Assembly (NCBI RefSeq): GCF_001653715.1
Contig: NZ_LWHQ01000017.1
Coordinates: 19,490-83,489, forward strand
Source: Methylobacterium platani
Lineage (GTDB): Bacteria > Pseudomonadota > Alphaproteobacteria > Rhizobiales > Beijerinckiaceae
DNA: 64,000 bases
Reading direction: 5' to 3'
Position 1 is the stretch's first letter. Each line of letters starts with the position of its first letter. Shown piece by piece: positions 52,568 to 61,556 of this stretch. A program made the position numbers and the translations under genes. The notes beneath the pieces were generated by a model. It worked only from the letters and a program-made list of their open reading frames with translations, ran no database searches and was not told where the DNA came from.

Positions 52568-53565
52568 GCGGCGGCCTGTCCGGTCGCGTCGTAGAGGTGG
52601 CAGGCGACCCGGTGCGAGCCGACCGTCAGGGGCTCGGGCCGGTCGACCGTGCAGCGGGCGAACACCTTCGGGCAGCGCGGGTTGAAAGCGCAGCCGGGCG
52701 GGATCGCCGAGAGCCGCGGCATCGCGCCGGGGATCTGGGCGAGGCGGTCGGCCTCGTGCGACAGGCTCGGAATCGCCCCCATCAGGCCCTTGGCGTAGGG
52801 GTGGAGCGGATCGCCCACCACCGCCGCCACCGGGCCGATCTCGGCGACGCGGCCGGCATACATCACCGCCACCCGGTCGGCGGCCTCGGCGATCACCCCC
52901 ATGTCGTGGGTGATCAGCATCACGGCGGTGCCGTGGTCGCGCCCGAGGCGCTTCAGGAGCGTGATGATCTGGGCCTGGACCGAGACGTCGAGGGCCGTGG
53001 TCGGCTCATCCGCAATGATCAGCTCCGGCTCGGCAGCGAGCGCGAGCGCGATGACGACGCGCTGGCGCATGCCGCCGGAGAATTCGTGCGGGAAGCCGTC
53101 GATGCGCCGCTCCGGCGCCGGGATGCCGACCTCGGCCAGCAGGTCGATCGCCCGCTGGCGGGCGGCCTTGGCGGAGAGATCGGTATGGGTGCGGATCGTC
53201 TCCTCGATCTGCCTTCCGACCCGGTAGAGCGGGTTGAGGCTGGTCAGCGGGTCCTGGAAGATCATGCCGATGCGCTTGCCGCGGACCTTGCGCATCGCTT
53301 CCGGGGGGAGGTTGTCGATGCGCTCGCCGTTCAGGCGAATCTCGCCGCCGGCGATGCGGCCGGGCGGGTCGATCAGGCCGATCACCGCCGAGCCGGTCAC
53401 CGACTTGCCGGCGCCGGACTCGCCGACGACGCCGAGCACCTCGCCGCGGTTGATCTCGAAGGAGACGCCGTCGAGCGCGGTCAGCACGCCGCGGCGGGTG
53501 GCGAACTCGACCCGCAGGTCGCGCACCGAGAGGACGGGTTGGGACATGGGGGAACCGGGGGTCAT
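52564..53565 (-). CDS. dppD: Dipeptide/oligopeptide ABC transporter ATPase, DppD/OppD type
   Basis: The product is 333 residues. Walker A is GVVGESGAGKSVTGSA, signature HEFSGGMRQRVVIALAL, Walker B IIADEPTTALDVS, H-loop LITHDMGVIAEAA, and the C-terminal cysteine domain PPGCAFNPRCPKVFARC. RVGRQIEETIRTH and IFQDPLTSLNPL are typical of DppD. ATG 53565 is chosen because it overlaps the dppC stop (ATGA); an inner ATG at 53547 is possible. It forms the ATPase heterodimer with the dppF product. Confidence 0.93.
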   Translation of the reverse strand: MTPGSPMSQPVLSVRDLRVEFATRRGVLTALDGVSFEINRGEVLGVVGESGAGKSVTGSAVIGLIDPPGRIAGGEIRLNGERIDNLPPEAMRKVRGKRIGMIFQDPLTSLNPLYRVGRQIEETIRTHTDLSAKAARQRAIDLLAEVGIPAPERRIDGFPHEFSGGMRQRVVIALALAAEPELIIADEPTTALDVSVQAQIITLLKRLGRDHGTAVMLITHDMGVIAEAADRVAVMYAGRVAEIGPVAAVVGDPLHPYAKGLMGAIPSLSHEADRLAQIPGAMPRLSAIPPGCAFNPRCPKVFARCTVDRPEPLTVGSHRVACHLYDATGQAAA

Positions 53566-54506
53566 TGCAGCTTGGGGTTCAGGGCGTCGCGCAGCCAGTC
53601 GCCCAGCAGGTTGATCGCCAGCACCAGGCCGGCGAGCGCCAGGCCCGGAAAGGCGACGATCCACCACTCGCCCGAGAACAGGAAGCGGTTGCCGGTGCGG
53701 ATCAGCGTGCCGAGGGAGGGCATCGTCTCCGGCAGGCCGGTGCCGAGGAAGGACAGGGTCGCCTCGGTGATGATGGCGAGCGCCAGGTTGATGGTGGCGA
53801 TGACGAAGACCGGGCCGGTGACGTTCGGCAGGATGTGGCGGGTGAGGATCACCGGCGCCGACAGGCCGATGAGCCGGCCGGCCTGGACGTAGTCCTTGTT
53901 CTTCTCGACCAGCACCGAGCCGCGCACCGTGCGGGCGTACTGGACCCAGAACGACAGGCCGATCGCCACGACGATCAGCGCGATCTGCGCATCCGCCTCC
54001 ATGTGGCCGCCGGCCACCGCCTTGGCGACGCCGTCGACGATGAGCGCGATCAGGATCGCCGGGAAGGTCAGCTGCACGTCGGCGACGCGCATGATGATCG
54101 TGTCGACGAAGCCGCCGGCATAGCCGGCGATCAGCCCGAGGCCGATGCCGATAAAGCCCGACAGGAGCACGCCGAGCACGCCGACGAGGAGCGACAGGCG
54201 CATGCCGTAGAACACCGCCGAGAGCACGTCGCGGCCCTGGTCGTCGGTGCCGATCAGGAACGGCGCCTGGCCGTCGGCGTACCAGAGCGGCGGCAGGCTG
54301 GCGTTCATCAGCTCGAGCTGCGCCGGGTCGTAGGGATTCTGCGGCGAGATGACGGGGGCCAGCAGCGCCAGGGCGACGAACAAAACCGTCGCCACGAAGG
54401 CCGCGATGGCGAGCTTCGAGCGCTTGAAGTTGGCGAAGAGATCCGAATCGAGGAAGCGCGCGAGGCGCGACGGTGGCGCTGCGGCGGGAAGGGCGGGGGA
54501 GGCCAT
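53562..54506 (-). CDS. dppC: Dipeptide/oligopeptide ABC transporter permease, DppC/OppC type
   Basis: This 314-residue inner-membrane permease has a cytoplasmic start with the OppC_N region (FKRSKLAIAAFVATVLFVAL), then five further helices. LIGTDDQGRDVLSAVFYGMRLSL is the DppC hallmark (quoted in part: GTDDQGRDVLS), and the ATPase-docking loop follows ARTVRGSVLVEKNKDYVQAG. It pairs with the dppB product. 16 bp separate it from dppB upstream. Confidence 0.93.
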   Translation of the reverse strand: MASPALPAAAPPSRLARFLDSDLFANFKRSKLAIAAFVATVLFVALALLAPVISPQNPYDPAQLELMNASLPPLWYADGQAPFLIGTDDQGRDVLSAVFYGMRLSLLVGVLGVLLSGFIGIGLGLIAGYAGGFVDTIIMRVADVQLTFPAILIALIVDGVAKAVAGGHMEADAQIALIVVAIGLSFWVQYARTVRGSVLVEKNKDYVQAGRLIGLSAPVILTRHILPNVTGPVFVIATINLALAIITEATLSFLGTGLPETMPSLGTLIRTGNRFLFSGEWWIVAFPGLALAGLVLAINLLGDWLRDALNPKLQ

Positions 54507-54522
54507 GGGCTCTAAACAATCC

Positions 54523-55503
54523 TCACGTCGCCCGCCGCACCGAGAGGCGCAGGCGCGGATCGACGATGGTGTAGAGGAGATCGACCACGAGGTTGATCGT
54601 CACGAAGATGAGGGCGACCAGCAGCAGGTAGGCGGCCATGATCGGCACGTCGACGTTCTGCACCGCCTGCACGAAGAGCAGGCCCATGCCCGGCCACTGG
54701 AACACCGTCTCGGTGATGATCGAGAAGGCGATGATCGAGCCGAGCTGGAGGCCGGCGACGGTGATGACCGGGACGAGCGTGTTCTTCAGCGCGTGGCCGA
54801 AATGGATCGAGCGGGTGGTGAGGCCCCGGGCGCGGGCGAAGCGGATGTAGTCGGTGCGCAGGACCTCCAGCATCTCGGCCCGGACGAGGCGCATGATCAG
54901 CGTCATCTGGAACAGCCCGAGGGTGATCGAGGGCAGGATCAGGGCCTTCCAGCCGGAGACGGTCAGGAAGCCGGTGGTCCACCAGCCGATCCGCACCGTG
55001 TCGCCGCGCCCGTAGGACGGCAGCCAGCCGAGCGTCACCGAGAACAGGAAGATGAGCAGGATGCCGATCAGGAAGGTCGGCAGCGAGACGCCGACGAGCG
55101 AGATGGCCTGGACGAGCTTCGCGCCGACGCTGTCGCGGTGGAGCGCCGAGTACACCCCCATCAGGATGCCGGCGGTGAGCGCGAACAGGGTGGCGCAGAG
55201 CGCGAGTTCGAGCGTCGCGGGCATCCGCTCGGCGAGCAGCGTCGAGACCGGCTGGCGGAACTGGTACGAGTTGCCGAACTGGCCGCGCACGGCGTTGCCG
55301 GCATAGCGGGCGAACTGCACCAGCACCGGATCGTCGAGGCCGAGGCTCTGGCGGATCTGCAGCCGCTCGGCATAGGGCGTATCGGGTGCCACGAGCTGGT
55401 TCACCGGATCGCCGGCGAAGCGGAACATCGCGAAGGCGATCAGCCCGACCGCCAGCAGCACCCCGACGGATTGCAGCAGGCGGCGGAGAATGAAGGCGAG
55501 CAT
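54523..55503 (-). CDS. dppB: Dipeptide/oligopeptide ABC transporter permease, DppB/OppB type
   Basis: The product is 326 residues with six helices. The first helix (LRRLLQSVGVLLAVGLIAFAM) begins at once, and the periplasmic loop (FRFAGDPVNQLVAPDTPYAE) is that of DppB. ARAEMLEVLRTDYIRFARARGL is the docking loop (here read LVRAEMLEVLRTDYIRFARA). It is separated from dppA by 248 bp holding palindromic repeat copy C; the remaining genes are packed without gaps. The short region before ATG 55503 has no good SD. Confidence 0.93.
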   Translation of the reverse strand: MLAFILRRLLQSVGVLLAVGLIAFAMFRFAGDPVNQLVAPDTPYAERLQIRQSLGLDDPVLVQFARYAGNAVRGQFGNSYQFRQPVSTLLAERMPATLELALCATLFALTAGILMGVYSALHRDSVGAKLVQAISLVGVSLPTFLIGILLIFLFSVTLGWLPSYGRGDTVRIGWWTTGFLTVSGWKALILPSITLGLFQMTLIMRLVRAEMLEVLRTDYIRFARARGLTTRSIHFGHALKNTLVPVITVAGLQLGSIIAFSIITETVFQWPGMGLLFVQAVQNVDVPIMAAYLLLVALIFVTINLVVDLLYTIVDPRLRLSVRRAT

Positions 55504-55576
55504 GAGGGGTTTTCTTGTGTTCTCGTGTGGTCCGAGACCGCGTCACGGGCTCTGTTTGGGAAAAAAAGAGCGCTTT

Positions 55577-55718
55577 CCCCTCCCCCTTGTGGGGAGGGGT
55601 CAGGGGTGGGGGTGGTGCAGGAGGCACCGCTGAGACTTCTCCGGCACCACCCCCACCCCTAGCCCCTCCCCACAACTTGCAGCGATACCGGGCAAGCCCG
55701 GGATCGCCTGGGGAGGGG
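55577..55718. repeat. Composite palindromic repeat, copy C, interrupted
   Basis: This is the same design as copy B: left end-hairpin CCCCTCCCC...GGGGAGGGG (55577-55599), inner GGGGTGGGGGTGGTGC pairing with GGCACCACCCCCACCCC, and a right end that should repeat the end-hairpin. The right end-hairpin is split by a 34-nt insert (55676-55709). It lies between dppA and dppB. Confidence 0.85.
55682..55707. repeat. Short hairpin element nested in repeat copy C
   Basis: GCGATACCGGG and CCCGGGATCGC pair with one mismatch around CAAG. With a few flanking bases it makes up the 34-nt insert that splits the right end-hairpin of copy C. It looks like a second, smaller palindromic repeat family that inserted into the first. 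Confidence 0.6.
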
Positions 55719-55751
55719 AAGTGCTCGCATTTGAAAGAGTTCAGTCAGGCC

Positions 55752-57362
55752 TCACGGCTCCTTCGACACCCAGTACAGCATCATCTGGTTGTCGGCACGC
55801 GGCACTAGCTTCACCTTCTTCGACACGCCCCAGGCCAGCGCCTGCTGATGCAGCGGGATGTAGCCCCAATCGTTCATGACGATCTCGTAGGCCTGCTTGA
55901 TCATCAGGTTGCGGGCCTCCTGGTCGGTCTCGCGCTCGATCTTGTCGGCGAGCGCGTCGACCTTCGGGTTGCAGTAGTTCCCGAGGTTGGTGGTGCCGCG
56001 CGGCGAGGACTTGTCGTTGCGGCAGCCGGCGATCTCGTACAGGATGTTGTGCGAGTCCATCGACGACGGCGTCCACCCCAGCATGTAGAACGAGGTATCG
56101 AAGGCGGGCTTGAGGATCTTGGCGAAGTACTTCGCCTTGGGCTGGGCGATCAGGTTCACCTTGACGCCGACGCGGGCGAGCATCGAGGTCACGGCCTGGC
56201 AGATCGCCTCGTCGTTGACGTAGCGGTCGTTCGGGCAGTCGAGCGGCACCTCGAAGCCGTTCGGGTAGCCGGCTTCCGCCAAGAGCGCCTTGGCCTTGTT
56301 CGGGTCGTAGGCCGGGCGCTTGAACTCGCCGGCGAGGGGGAAGAGCGGCGGGGCGATCAGGAGCGCGGCCGGCGTCGCCTGGCCGCGCATCACGCGCTTG
56401 ACGATCGCGTCCTCGTCGATCGCCCGGAAGAACGCCTCGCGCACCCGCACGTCCTTGAACGGGTTCTTGCCCTTCACGTTGGAGCCGCGCAGCTCGTCGC
56501 TGGTCTGGTCCATGCCGAGATAGATCGTGCGCAGCTCGGGCGCGTTCACCACGACCGCGTTGGCGCTGGAACTGACGCGGCTCTGGTCCTGGAGCGGGAC
56601 CGGATCGACCCAGTCGACCTCGCCCGAGAGGAGGGCGGCGACGCGGGTGGCGTCGTTGCTGATCGTGGTGAAGACCGCCTCGTCGATGTTCGAGTCGACC
56701 TTGCCCCAGTAGCCGTCGAACTTCTTGAACACCGTGCGCACGCCGGGCTGGTGCTCGGTGATGGTGAACGGGCCGGTGCCGTTCTCGTGCAAAGCCGCGT
56801 AGCTCGGGGTCGAGGCCGAGACCGGGGTGGGCTTGAGGGCGTCGTGCTTCTCGGCCCAGGCCTTCGACATGATGTACCAGCCGCCGAACTGGTACAGGGC
56901 GATCGGGTTGGGGTTCTTCAGCACCATGTCGACGGTGTGGTCGTCCACCTTCACGAAGGTGGCGTCCGCCGGCACGTTGGTCTGGAAGTTCGAGCCCGGC
57001 GCCCGCACGCGCTCGGCGGAGAAGATCACGTCGTCGGCGGTGAAGGGCGAGCCGTCGTGGAACTTGACGTTCTTGCGTAAGCGGAAGCGGTAGCGGGTCG
57101 GCTCCGGGGTCTCCCAGGACTCGGCGAGGCCCGGGACCAGCTTCAGGTCCTTGTCGCGGGTGACGAGCGATTCGTAGACCGCGCCGTGGGCCGCGATCGT
57201 GAACGTCTCTTTCAGGGTGTACGGGTCGAGGGACTTGAGGTCGCCCTGGAAGGCGAACCGGAAGGTGTTGGCGGCCGAGGCCGGCGCGGCACCGGCGATC
57301 GCCACGAGGGCGGTGGCGGCGGCGAGGCAGGCCAGCAGCGGACGAAACTTCACAGGCGACAT
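55752..57362 (-). CDS. dppA: Dipeptide/oligopeptide ABC transporter substrate-binding protein
   Basis: The product is 536 residues, a usual SBP_bac_5 length. A signal peptide (RPLLACLAAATALVAIAGAAPASA, in part) leads to NTFRFAFQGDLKSLDPYTL, the opening strand of the family. KNVKFHDGSPFTADDVIFSAERV is the family signature (quoted in part: FHDGSPFTADDV), and YPNGFEVPLDCPNDRYVND lies in the ligand lobe. ATG 57362 is preferred with GGAG 11 nt upstream; GTG 57374 is an alternative. Peptide, nickel or opine ligands are all possible in this family; the divergent M20 amidohydrolase gene favours an N-acyl amino acid or peptide. Confidence 0.92.
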   Translation of the reverse strand: MSPVKFRPLLACLAAATALVAIAGAAPASAANTFRFAFQGDLKSLDPYTLKETFTIAAHGAVYESLVTRDKDLKLVPGLAESWETPEPTRYRFRLRKNVKFHDGSPFTADDVIFSAERVRAPGSNFQTNVPADATFVKVDDHTVDMVLKNPNPIALYQFGGWYIMSKAWAEKHDALKPTPVSASTPSYAALHENGTGPFTITEHQPGVRTVFKKFDGYWGKVDSNIDEAVFTTISNDATRVAALLSGEVDWVDPVPLQDQSRVSSSANAVVVNAPELRTIYLGMDQTSDELRGSNVKGKNPFKDVRVREAFFRAIDEDAIVKRVMRGQATPAALLIAPPLFPLAGEFKRPAYDPNKAKALLAEAGYPNGFEVPLDCPNDRYVNDEAICQAVTSMLARVGVKVNLIAQPKAKYFAKILKPAFDTSFYMLGWTPSSMDSHNILYEIAGCRNDKSSPRGTTNLGNYCNPKVDALADKIERETDQEARNLMIKQAYEIVMNDWGYIPLHQQALAWGVSKKVKLVPRADNQMMLYWVSKEP

Positions 57363-57450
57363 CGACGAGGACACTCCGCGGGGGCAAAAAGGGCGGTCAA
57401 GCGCGTTAGAGCATCTTCCGGCGCCGCAGGCGACGCCGAATTGATGAAAA

Positions 57451-57462
57451 ATGATGCATCAT
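57451..57462. promoter_or_regulatory. Palindrome in the dppA / M20 divergent region
   Basis: ATGATGCATCAT is a perfect 12-bp palindrome in the 312-bp gap 57363-57674 between dppA and the amidohydrolase gene. It lies in the only A/T-rich patch of that gap and could be an operator shared by both. Confidence 0.3.
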
Positions 57463-57604
57463 ACCGGCCCATCCCGCCAGGAGGCCGGATGGGTGTGGAA
57501 CGATCGCGCAGCACTAACAAGTCCCGGGCCAACAGGCACTCGGGCACGTCCCCGGCCATGCGCCCGGTGCCGGGGCCGCGACATTCACGAGCCGCACAAG
57601 GGAG

Positions 57605-57633
57605 TTGACCGCGCAACGGTCTGCCTGTTGCAT
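57605..57633 (+). promoter_or_regulatory. Possible promoter of the M20 amidohydrolase gene
   Basis: TTGACC (57605-57610) and TTGCAT (57628-57633) are 17 nt apart, 42 bp before the ATG at 57675. The -35 is good and the -10 weak. Confidence 0.3.
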
Positions 57634-57674
57634 CCAGCGCGTCAGTTCCCGCCCCACCATGAGCGTATTGTCAC

Positions 57675-58844
57675 ATGCCCGTCATCAACCGCGTTGCCGC
57701 CCTCGCCGACGAGATCACGGCCTGGCGCCGCGACTTCCACCAGCATCCCGAGCTGCTGTTCGCCCTCGACCGCACCTCCGGCCTGGTGGCCGAGCGGCTG
57801 CGGGCCTTCGGCTGCGACGAGGTGGTGACGGGGCTCGGCAAGACCGGCGTCGTCGCCGTCATCCGCGGCCGCAATTCCGGCTCGGGCAAGGTGATTGGCC
57901 TGCGGGCCGACATGGACGCCCTGCCGATCGAGGAGACGAGCGGCGTTCCCCACAGCTCGACGGTGCCGGGCAAGATGCACGCCTGCGGGCATGACGGCCA
58001 CACCGCGATGCTGCTCGGCGCCGCCAAGTACCTCGCCGAGACCCGCAACTTCGACGGCACGGCGGTGATGATCTTCCAGCCGGCGGAAGAGGGCGGCGGC
58101 GGCGCCGACGTGATGCTGAAGGACGGCCTGATGGAGCGCTTCGGCATCCAGGAGGTCTACGGCCTGCACAACAAGCCCGGCATGCCGCTCGGCAGCTTCG
58201 CGATCCGCCCCGGCGCGATCATGGCGGCGGCCGACCGGGTCACCATCACGGTCCGCGGCAAGGGCGGCCACGCGGCGGCCCCGCACGACTGCATCGATCC
58301 GGTGCTGGTCGCCTCCCACATCGTCACCGCCCTGCAGTCGATCGTCTCGCGCACCGTCGATCCGGTGTCCTCGGCGGTGATCTCGATCACGCAGGTGAAG
58401 GCGGGCGACGCCTTCAACGTGATCCCGGAGGTCGCGGTGCTCAACGGCACGGTGCGCACCCTGTCCGAGAGCGTCCGCGACCTGTGCGAGGCGCGCATCG
58501 GCCACGTGGCCGCGACCATCGCCGCCGCCTTCGGCGCCACGGCAACCACCGATTACGGCCGCGGCTACCCGGTGACCGCCAACGATCCGGAGAAGACGAG
58601 CTTCATGGCCGACGTCGCCGCGGAGGTCTCGGGCGAGGGCGCGGTGGAGCGCGCGGTCCAGCCGATGATGGGCGCGGAGGATTTCTCCTACATGCTGAAC
58701 GCGCGCCCCGGCGCCTACATCTTCCTCGGCACCGGCCCCGGCGCCGGCCTGCACCACCCGGCCTACGACTTCAACGACCAGGCGACGCCCTACGGCGTCT
58801 CGCTGTTCGCCCGGATGATCGAGCGGGCGATGCCGGCGGCCTGA
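57675..58844 (+). CDS. M20 family amidohydrolase (hippurate hydrolase/N-acyl amino acid type)
   Basis: The product is 389 residues. The two-metal site is seen: GLRADMDALPIEE, KMHACGHDGHTAMLLGAA (Cys/His ligands), FQPAEEGGGGADVML (Glu pair), YGLHNKPGMPLGSFA and, near the end, PMMGAEDFSYML. The dimerisation insert begins KGGHAAAPHDCIDPVLVAS. These enzymes split the amide of hippurate, N-acyl amino acids or auxin conjugates in the cytoplasm. It is divergent from the dpp operon, which could import the substrate. Confidence 0.92.
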   Translation: MPVINRVAALADEITAWRRDFHQHPELLFALDRTSGLVAERLRAFGCDEVVTGLGKTGVVAVIRGRNSGSGKVIGLRADMDALPIEETSGVPHSSTVPGKMHACGHDGHTAMLLGAAKYLAETRNFDGTAVMIFQPAEEGGGGADVMLKDGLMERFGIQEVYGLHNKPGMPLGSFAIRPGAIMAAADRVTITVRGKGGHAAAPHDCIDPVLVASHIVTALQSIVSRTVDPVSSAVISITQVKAGDAFNVIPEVAVLNGTVRTLSESVRDLCEARIGHVAATIAAAFGATATTDYGRGYPVTANDPEKTSFMADVAAEVSGEGAVERAVQPMMGAEDFSYMLNARPGAYIFLGTGPGAGLHHPAYDFNDQATPYGVSLFARMIERAMPAA

Positions 58845-58854
58845 CGGGGGGGCG

Positions 58855-58881
58855 GCCCGGCGCCGACGCGGCGCCGGGCCA
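58855..58881. terminator. Hairpin between convergent M20 and ALDH genes
   Basis: GGCCCGGCGCC and GGCGCCGGGCC form a perfect 11-bp stem with loop GACGC in the 43-bp gap between the two converging genes. It fits a shared two-way terminator. Confidence 0.65.
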
Positions 58882-58887
58882 CGTCCC

Positions 58888-60414
58888 TCACACCTCGAAC
58901 GTCACGCCCTGCGCCAGCGGCAGGGTCTTGCCGTAGTTGATGGTGTTGGTGGCGCGCCGCATGTAGGCCTTCCAGGAATCCGAGCCCGCCTCGCGGCCGC
59001 CGCCGGTCTCCTTCTCGCCCCCGAAGGCGCCGCCGATCTCGGCACCCGAGGGGCCGATATTGACGTTGGCGATGCCGCAATCGGAGCCGGACGCCGACAG
59101 GAAGGTCTCGGCCTCGGACAGGTCCCTGGTGAAGATCGACGAGGACAGGCCGGCCGCGACCGCGTTCTGGGCCTGGATCGCCTGCTCGAGGTCGCCGTAG
59201 CGCGTCACGTACAGGATCGGCGCGAAGGTCTCGCGGCGCATCGGGCCGGCCTGCTCGGGCATCTCGACGAGCGCCGGGCGGACATAGGCCGCGCCGTCGC
59301 CGCGGATGTCGCGCAGGCGCTCGCCGCCATGCACGGTGCCGCCGATGGCCCGGGCCTCGTCGAGGGCGCGCGCCATGGCGTCGGCGGCGGCGACGTCGAT
59401 CAGCGGGCCGATCAGGGTGGCGGGGTCGCGCGGATCGCCGATCCGCACCGAGCCGTAGGCCGCCTTCAGGCGCGGCACGAGCGCGTCGTAGACGCTGTCG
59501 TGGACGAACAGGCGCCGCAGGGTGGTGCAGCGCTGGCCGGCGGTGCCCATCGCCGCGAAGGCGATGGCGCGAAGTGCGAGATCGAGGTCGGCGGAGGGGG
59601 CGACGATGGCGGCGTTGTTGCCGCCGAGCTCGAGGATCGCCCGGGCGAAGCGGGCGGCGAGCTTCGGCGCCACCTGCCGGCCCATCGCGGTCGAGCCGGT
59701 GGCGGAGATCAGCGCGACGCGCTCGTCCTCGACCAGCCGCTCGCCGAGCTCCCGGCCGCCGATCATGAGGCCGAGCAGGCCGTCCGGCGCGTCCGATCCG
59801 AAGCGCTTCACCGCCCTCATGGCGAGCGCGTGGACGGCGAGCGCGGTGAGCGGGGTCTTCTCCGACGGCTTCCAGATCACCGGATCGCCGCAGACCAGCG
59901 CGAGGCCTGCGTTCCACGCCCACACCGCGACGGGGAAGTTGAACGCCGTGATGACGCCGCATACGCCCAGCGGATGCCAGACCTCCATCATGCGGTGGTC
60001 CGGCCGCTCGGTGGCGATGGTGAGGCCGTGCAATTGCCGCGACAGGCCGACGGCGAAGTCGCAGATGTCGATCATCTCCTGGACCTCGCCGAGGCCCTCC
60101 GAGAGGATCTTGCCGGCTTCCAGCGTCACGAGCCGGCCGAGATCGTCCTTGTGGGCGCGCAGCTCCTCTCCGAGCAGCCGTACCAGCTCGCCGCGGCGCG
60201 GACCCGGCACCCGGCGCCAGGCGAGGAAGGCTCGCGCGGCCGCTGCTGCCGCCGCCTCGGCCTCGTCGGGCGTCGTCTGGCGCAAGTGCGCCACCACGCC
60301 GCCATCGACCGGCGAGCGCGCCGGGAGCCCGCCCTCCGCGAAGGCCGAGGCCGGGACGCCGAGGCGCTCCAGCACCGCCAGGGTGTCGTCGCGGACGGAC
60401 AGGGTCGGGGCCAT
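58888..60414 (-). CDS. Aldehyde dehydrogenase, ALDH7/aminoadipate-semialdehyde (AmaB-like) type
   Basis: The product is 508 residues. The NAD-binding fold and active site are clear: GVCGVITAFNFPVAVWAWNA, IWKPSEKTPLTAL, ISATGSTAMGRQV, catalytic Glu in ILELGGNNAAIVAPSAD and catalytic Cys in TAGQRCTTLRRLFVHDSVYD (quoted in part). CGVITAFNFPVAVWAWN and the C-terminal GSDSWKAYMRRATNTINYG are typical of ALDH7 (antiquitin/AmaB), which oxidises the piperideine-6-carboxylate/aminoadipate semialdehyde of lysine breakdown. No other lysine-catabolic gene is adjacent, so the substrate is inferred from subfamily alone. Confidence 0.9.
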   Translation of the reverse strand: MAPTLSVRDDTLAVLERLGVPASAFAEGGLPARSPVDGGVVAHLRQTTPDEAEAAAAAAARAFLAWRRVPGPRRGELVRLLGEELRAHKDDLGRLVTLEAGKILSEGLGEVQEMIDICDFAVGLSRQLHGLTIATERPDHRMMEVWHPLGVCGVITAFNFPVAVWAWNAGLALVCGDPVIWKPSEKTPLTALAVHALAMRAVKRFGSDAPDGLLGLMIGGRELGERLVEDERVALISATGSTAMGRQVAPKLAARFARAILELGGNNAAIVAPSADLDLALRAIAFAAMGTAGQRCTTLRRLFVHDSVYDALVPRLKAAYGSVRIGDPRDPATLIGPLIDVAAADAMARALDEARAIGGTVHGGERLRDIRGDGAAYVRPALVEMPEQAGPMRRETFAPILYVTRYGDLEQAIQAQNAVAAGLSSSIFTRDLSEAETFLSASGSDCGIANVNIGPSGAEIGGAFGGEKETGGGREAGSDSWKAYMRRATNTINYGKTLPLAQGVTFEV

Positions 60415-60442
60415 GGCAGGGATCTCCGCGTCTGACGAAGCA

Positions 60443-60468
60443 CGGCCCGCCTCGGGGGAGGCGGGCCG
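60443..60468. terminator. Hairpin downstream of asd
   Basis: CGGCCCGCCT and AGGCGGGCCG form a 10-bp stem around CGGGGG in the 107-bp gap between asd and the aldehyde dehydrogenase gene. On the minus strand it follows asd and would separate the two transcripts. Confidence 0.6.
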
Positions 60469-60521
60469 GGTAGGGTTCGCGATCTTACGGGATTCGCTCC
60501 CGTTTCACAGCAGGAGCGCGG

Positions 60522-61556
60522 TCACGCCGCCTTCTGCTTCGGCTGGATCAGCTTGCGGTTGACCAGCACCTCGGCGATCTGGACCGTGTTGAGGGCCGCG
60601 CCCTTGCGCAGGTTGTCCGACACGCACCAGAACGACAGGCCGTTCTCGACCGTGATGTCCTCGCGGATGCGCGAGATGTAGGTCGCGTCCTCGCCCGCCG
60701 CCTCGTGGGGCGTGATGTAGCCGCCGGGCTCGCGCTTGTCGTCGACCAGGATGCCGGGCGCCGAGCGCAGGATCTGGGTCGCTTCCTCGGCCGAGAGCGG
60801 GCGCTCGAACTCGACGTTCACCGCCTCGGAGTGGCCGATGAACACCGGCACGCGCACGCAGGTCGCCGTCAGCTTGATCTTGGGGTCGAGCATCTTCTTC
60901 GTCTCGGCCACCATCTTCCACTCTTCCTTGGTGGAGCCGTCCTCCATGAAGACGTCGATGTGCGGGATGACGTTGAAGGCGATGCGCTTGGTGAACTTCT
61001 GCATCTTGACCTCGCCGGCGGTGAACACCGCGCGGGTCTGGTTGAACAGCTCGTCCATTCCTTCCTTGCCGGCGCCGGAGACCGACTGGTAGGTGGCGAC
61101 GACGACGCGCTTGATGGTGGCGGCCTCGTGCAGGGGCTTCAGGGCCACGACGAGCTGCGCGGTCGAGCAATTCGGGTTGGCGATGATGTTCTTCTTGGTG
61201 AAGCCCACGACGGCGTCGGCATTCACCTCGGGCACGATCAAGGGCACGTCGGAATCGTAGCGGAAGGCCGACGAGTTATCGATGACGACGCAGCCCTGCT
61301 GGCCGATGCGGGGCGACCACTCCTTCGAGGTCTCGCCGCCGGCCGACATCAGGCAGATGTCGGTGTCGGAGAAGTCGTACTGGTCGAGGGCCTGAACCTT
61401 CAGGGTCTTGTCGCCGAAGGAGACTTCCTGCCCGAGGCTGCGGCGCGAGGCGAGCGCCACCACGGTGTCGGCCGGGAAGGCGCGCTCGGCCAGGATGTCG
61501 AGCATCTCGCGGCCCACATTGCCGGTGGCTCCGACGACGGCAACCTTGTAACCCAT
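60522..61556 (-). CDS. asd: Aspartate-semialdehyde dehydrogenase
   Basis: This enzyme reduces aspartyl phosphate to aspartate semialdehyde with NADPH, the branch step toward lysine/diaminopimelate, methionine and threonine. The 344 residues open with YKVAVVGATGNVGREML (NADP motif), the catalytic Cys130 sits in IIANPNCSTAQLVVAL, and SVSGAGKEGMDELFNQT and FIGHSEAVNVEFE carry substrate and His residues. This is the usual proteobacterial/Gram-positive class length. The upstream gap up to 61983 has no gene and should hold its promoter. Confidence 0.96.
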   Translation of the reverse strand: MGYKVAVVGATGNVGREMLDILAERAFPADTVVALASRRSLGQEVSFGDKTLKVQALDQYDFSDTDICLMSAGGETSKEWSPRIGQQGCVVIDNSSAFRYDSDVPLIVPEVNADAVVGFTKKNIIANPNCSTAQLVVALKPLHEAATIKRVVVATYQSVSGAGKEGMDELFNQTRAVFTAGEVKMQKFTKRIAFNVIPHIDVFMEDGSTKEEWKMVAETKKMLDPKIKLTATCVRVPVFIGHSEAVNVEFERPLSAEEATQILRSAPGILVDDKREPGGYITPHEAAGEDATYISRIREDITVENGLSFWCVSDNLRKGAALNTVQIAEVLVNRKLIQPKQKAA

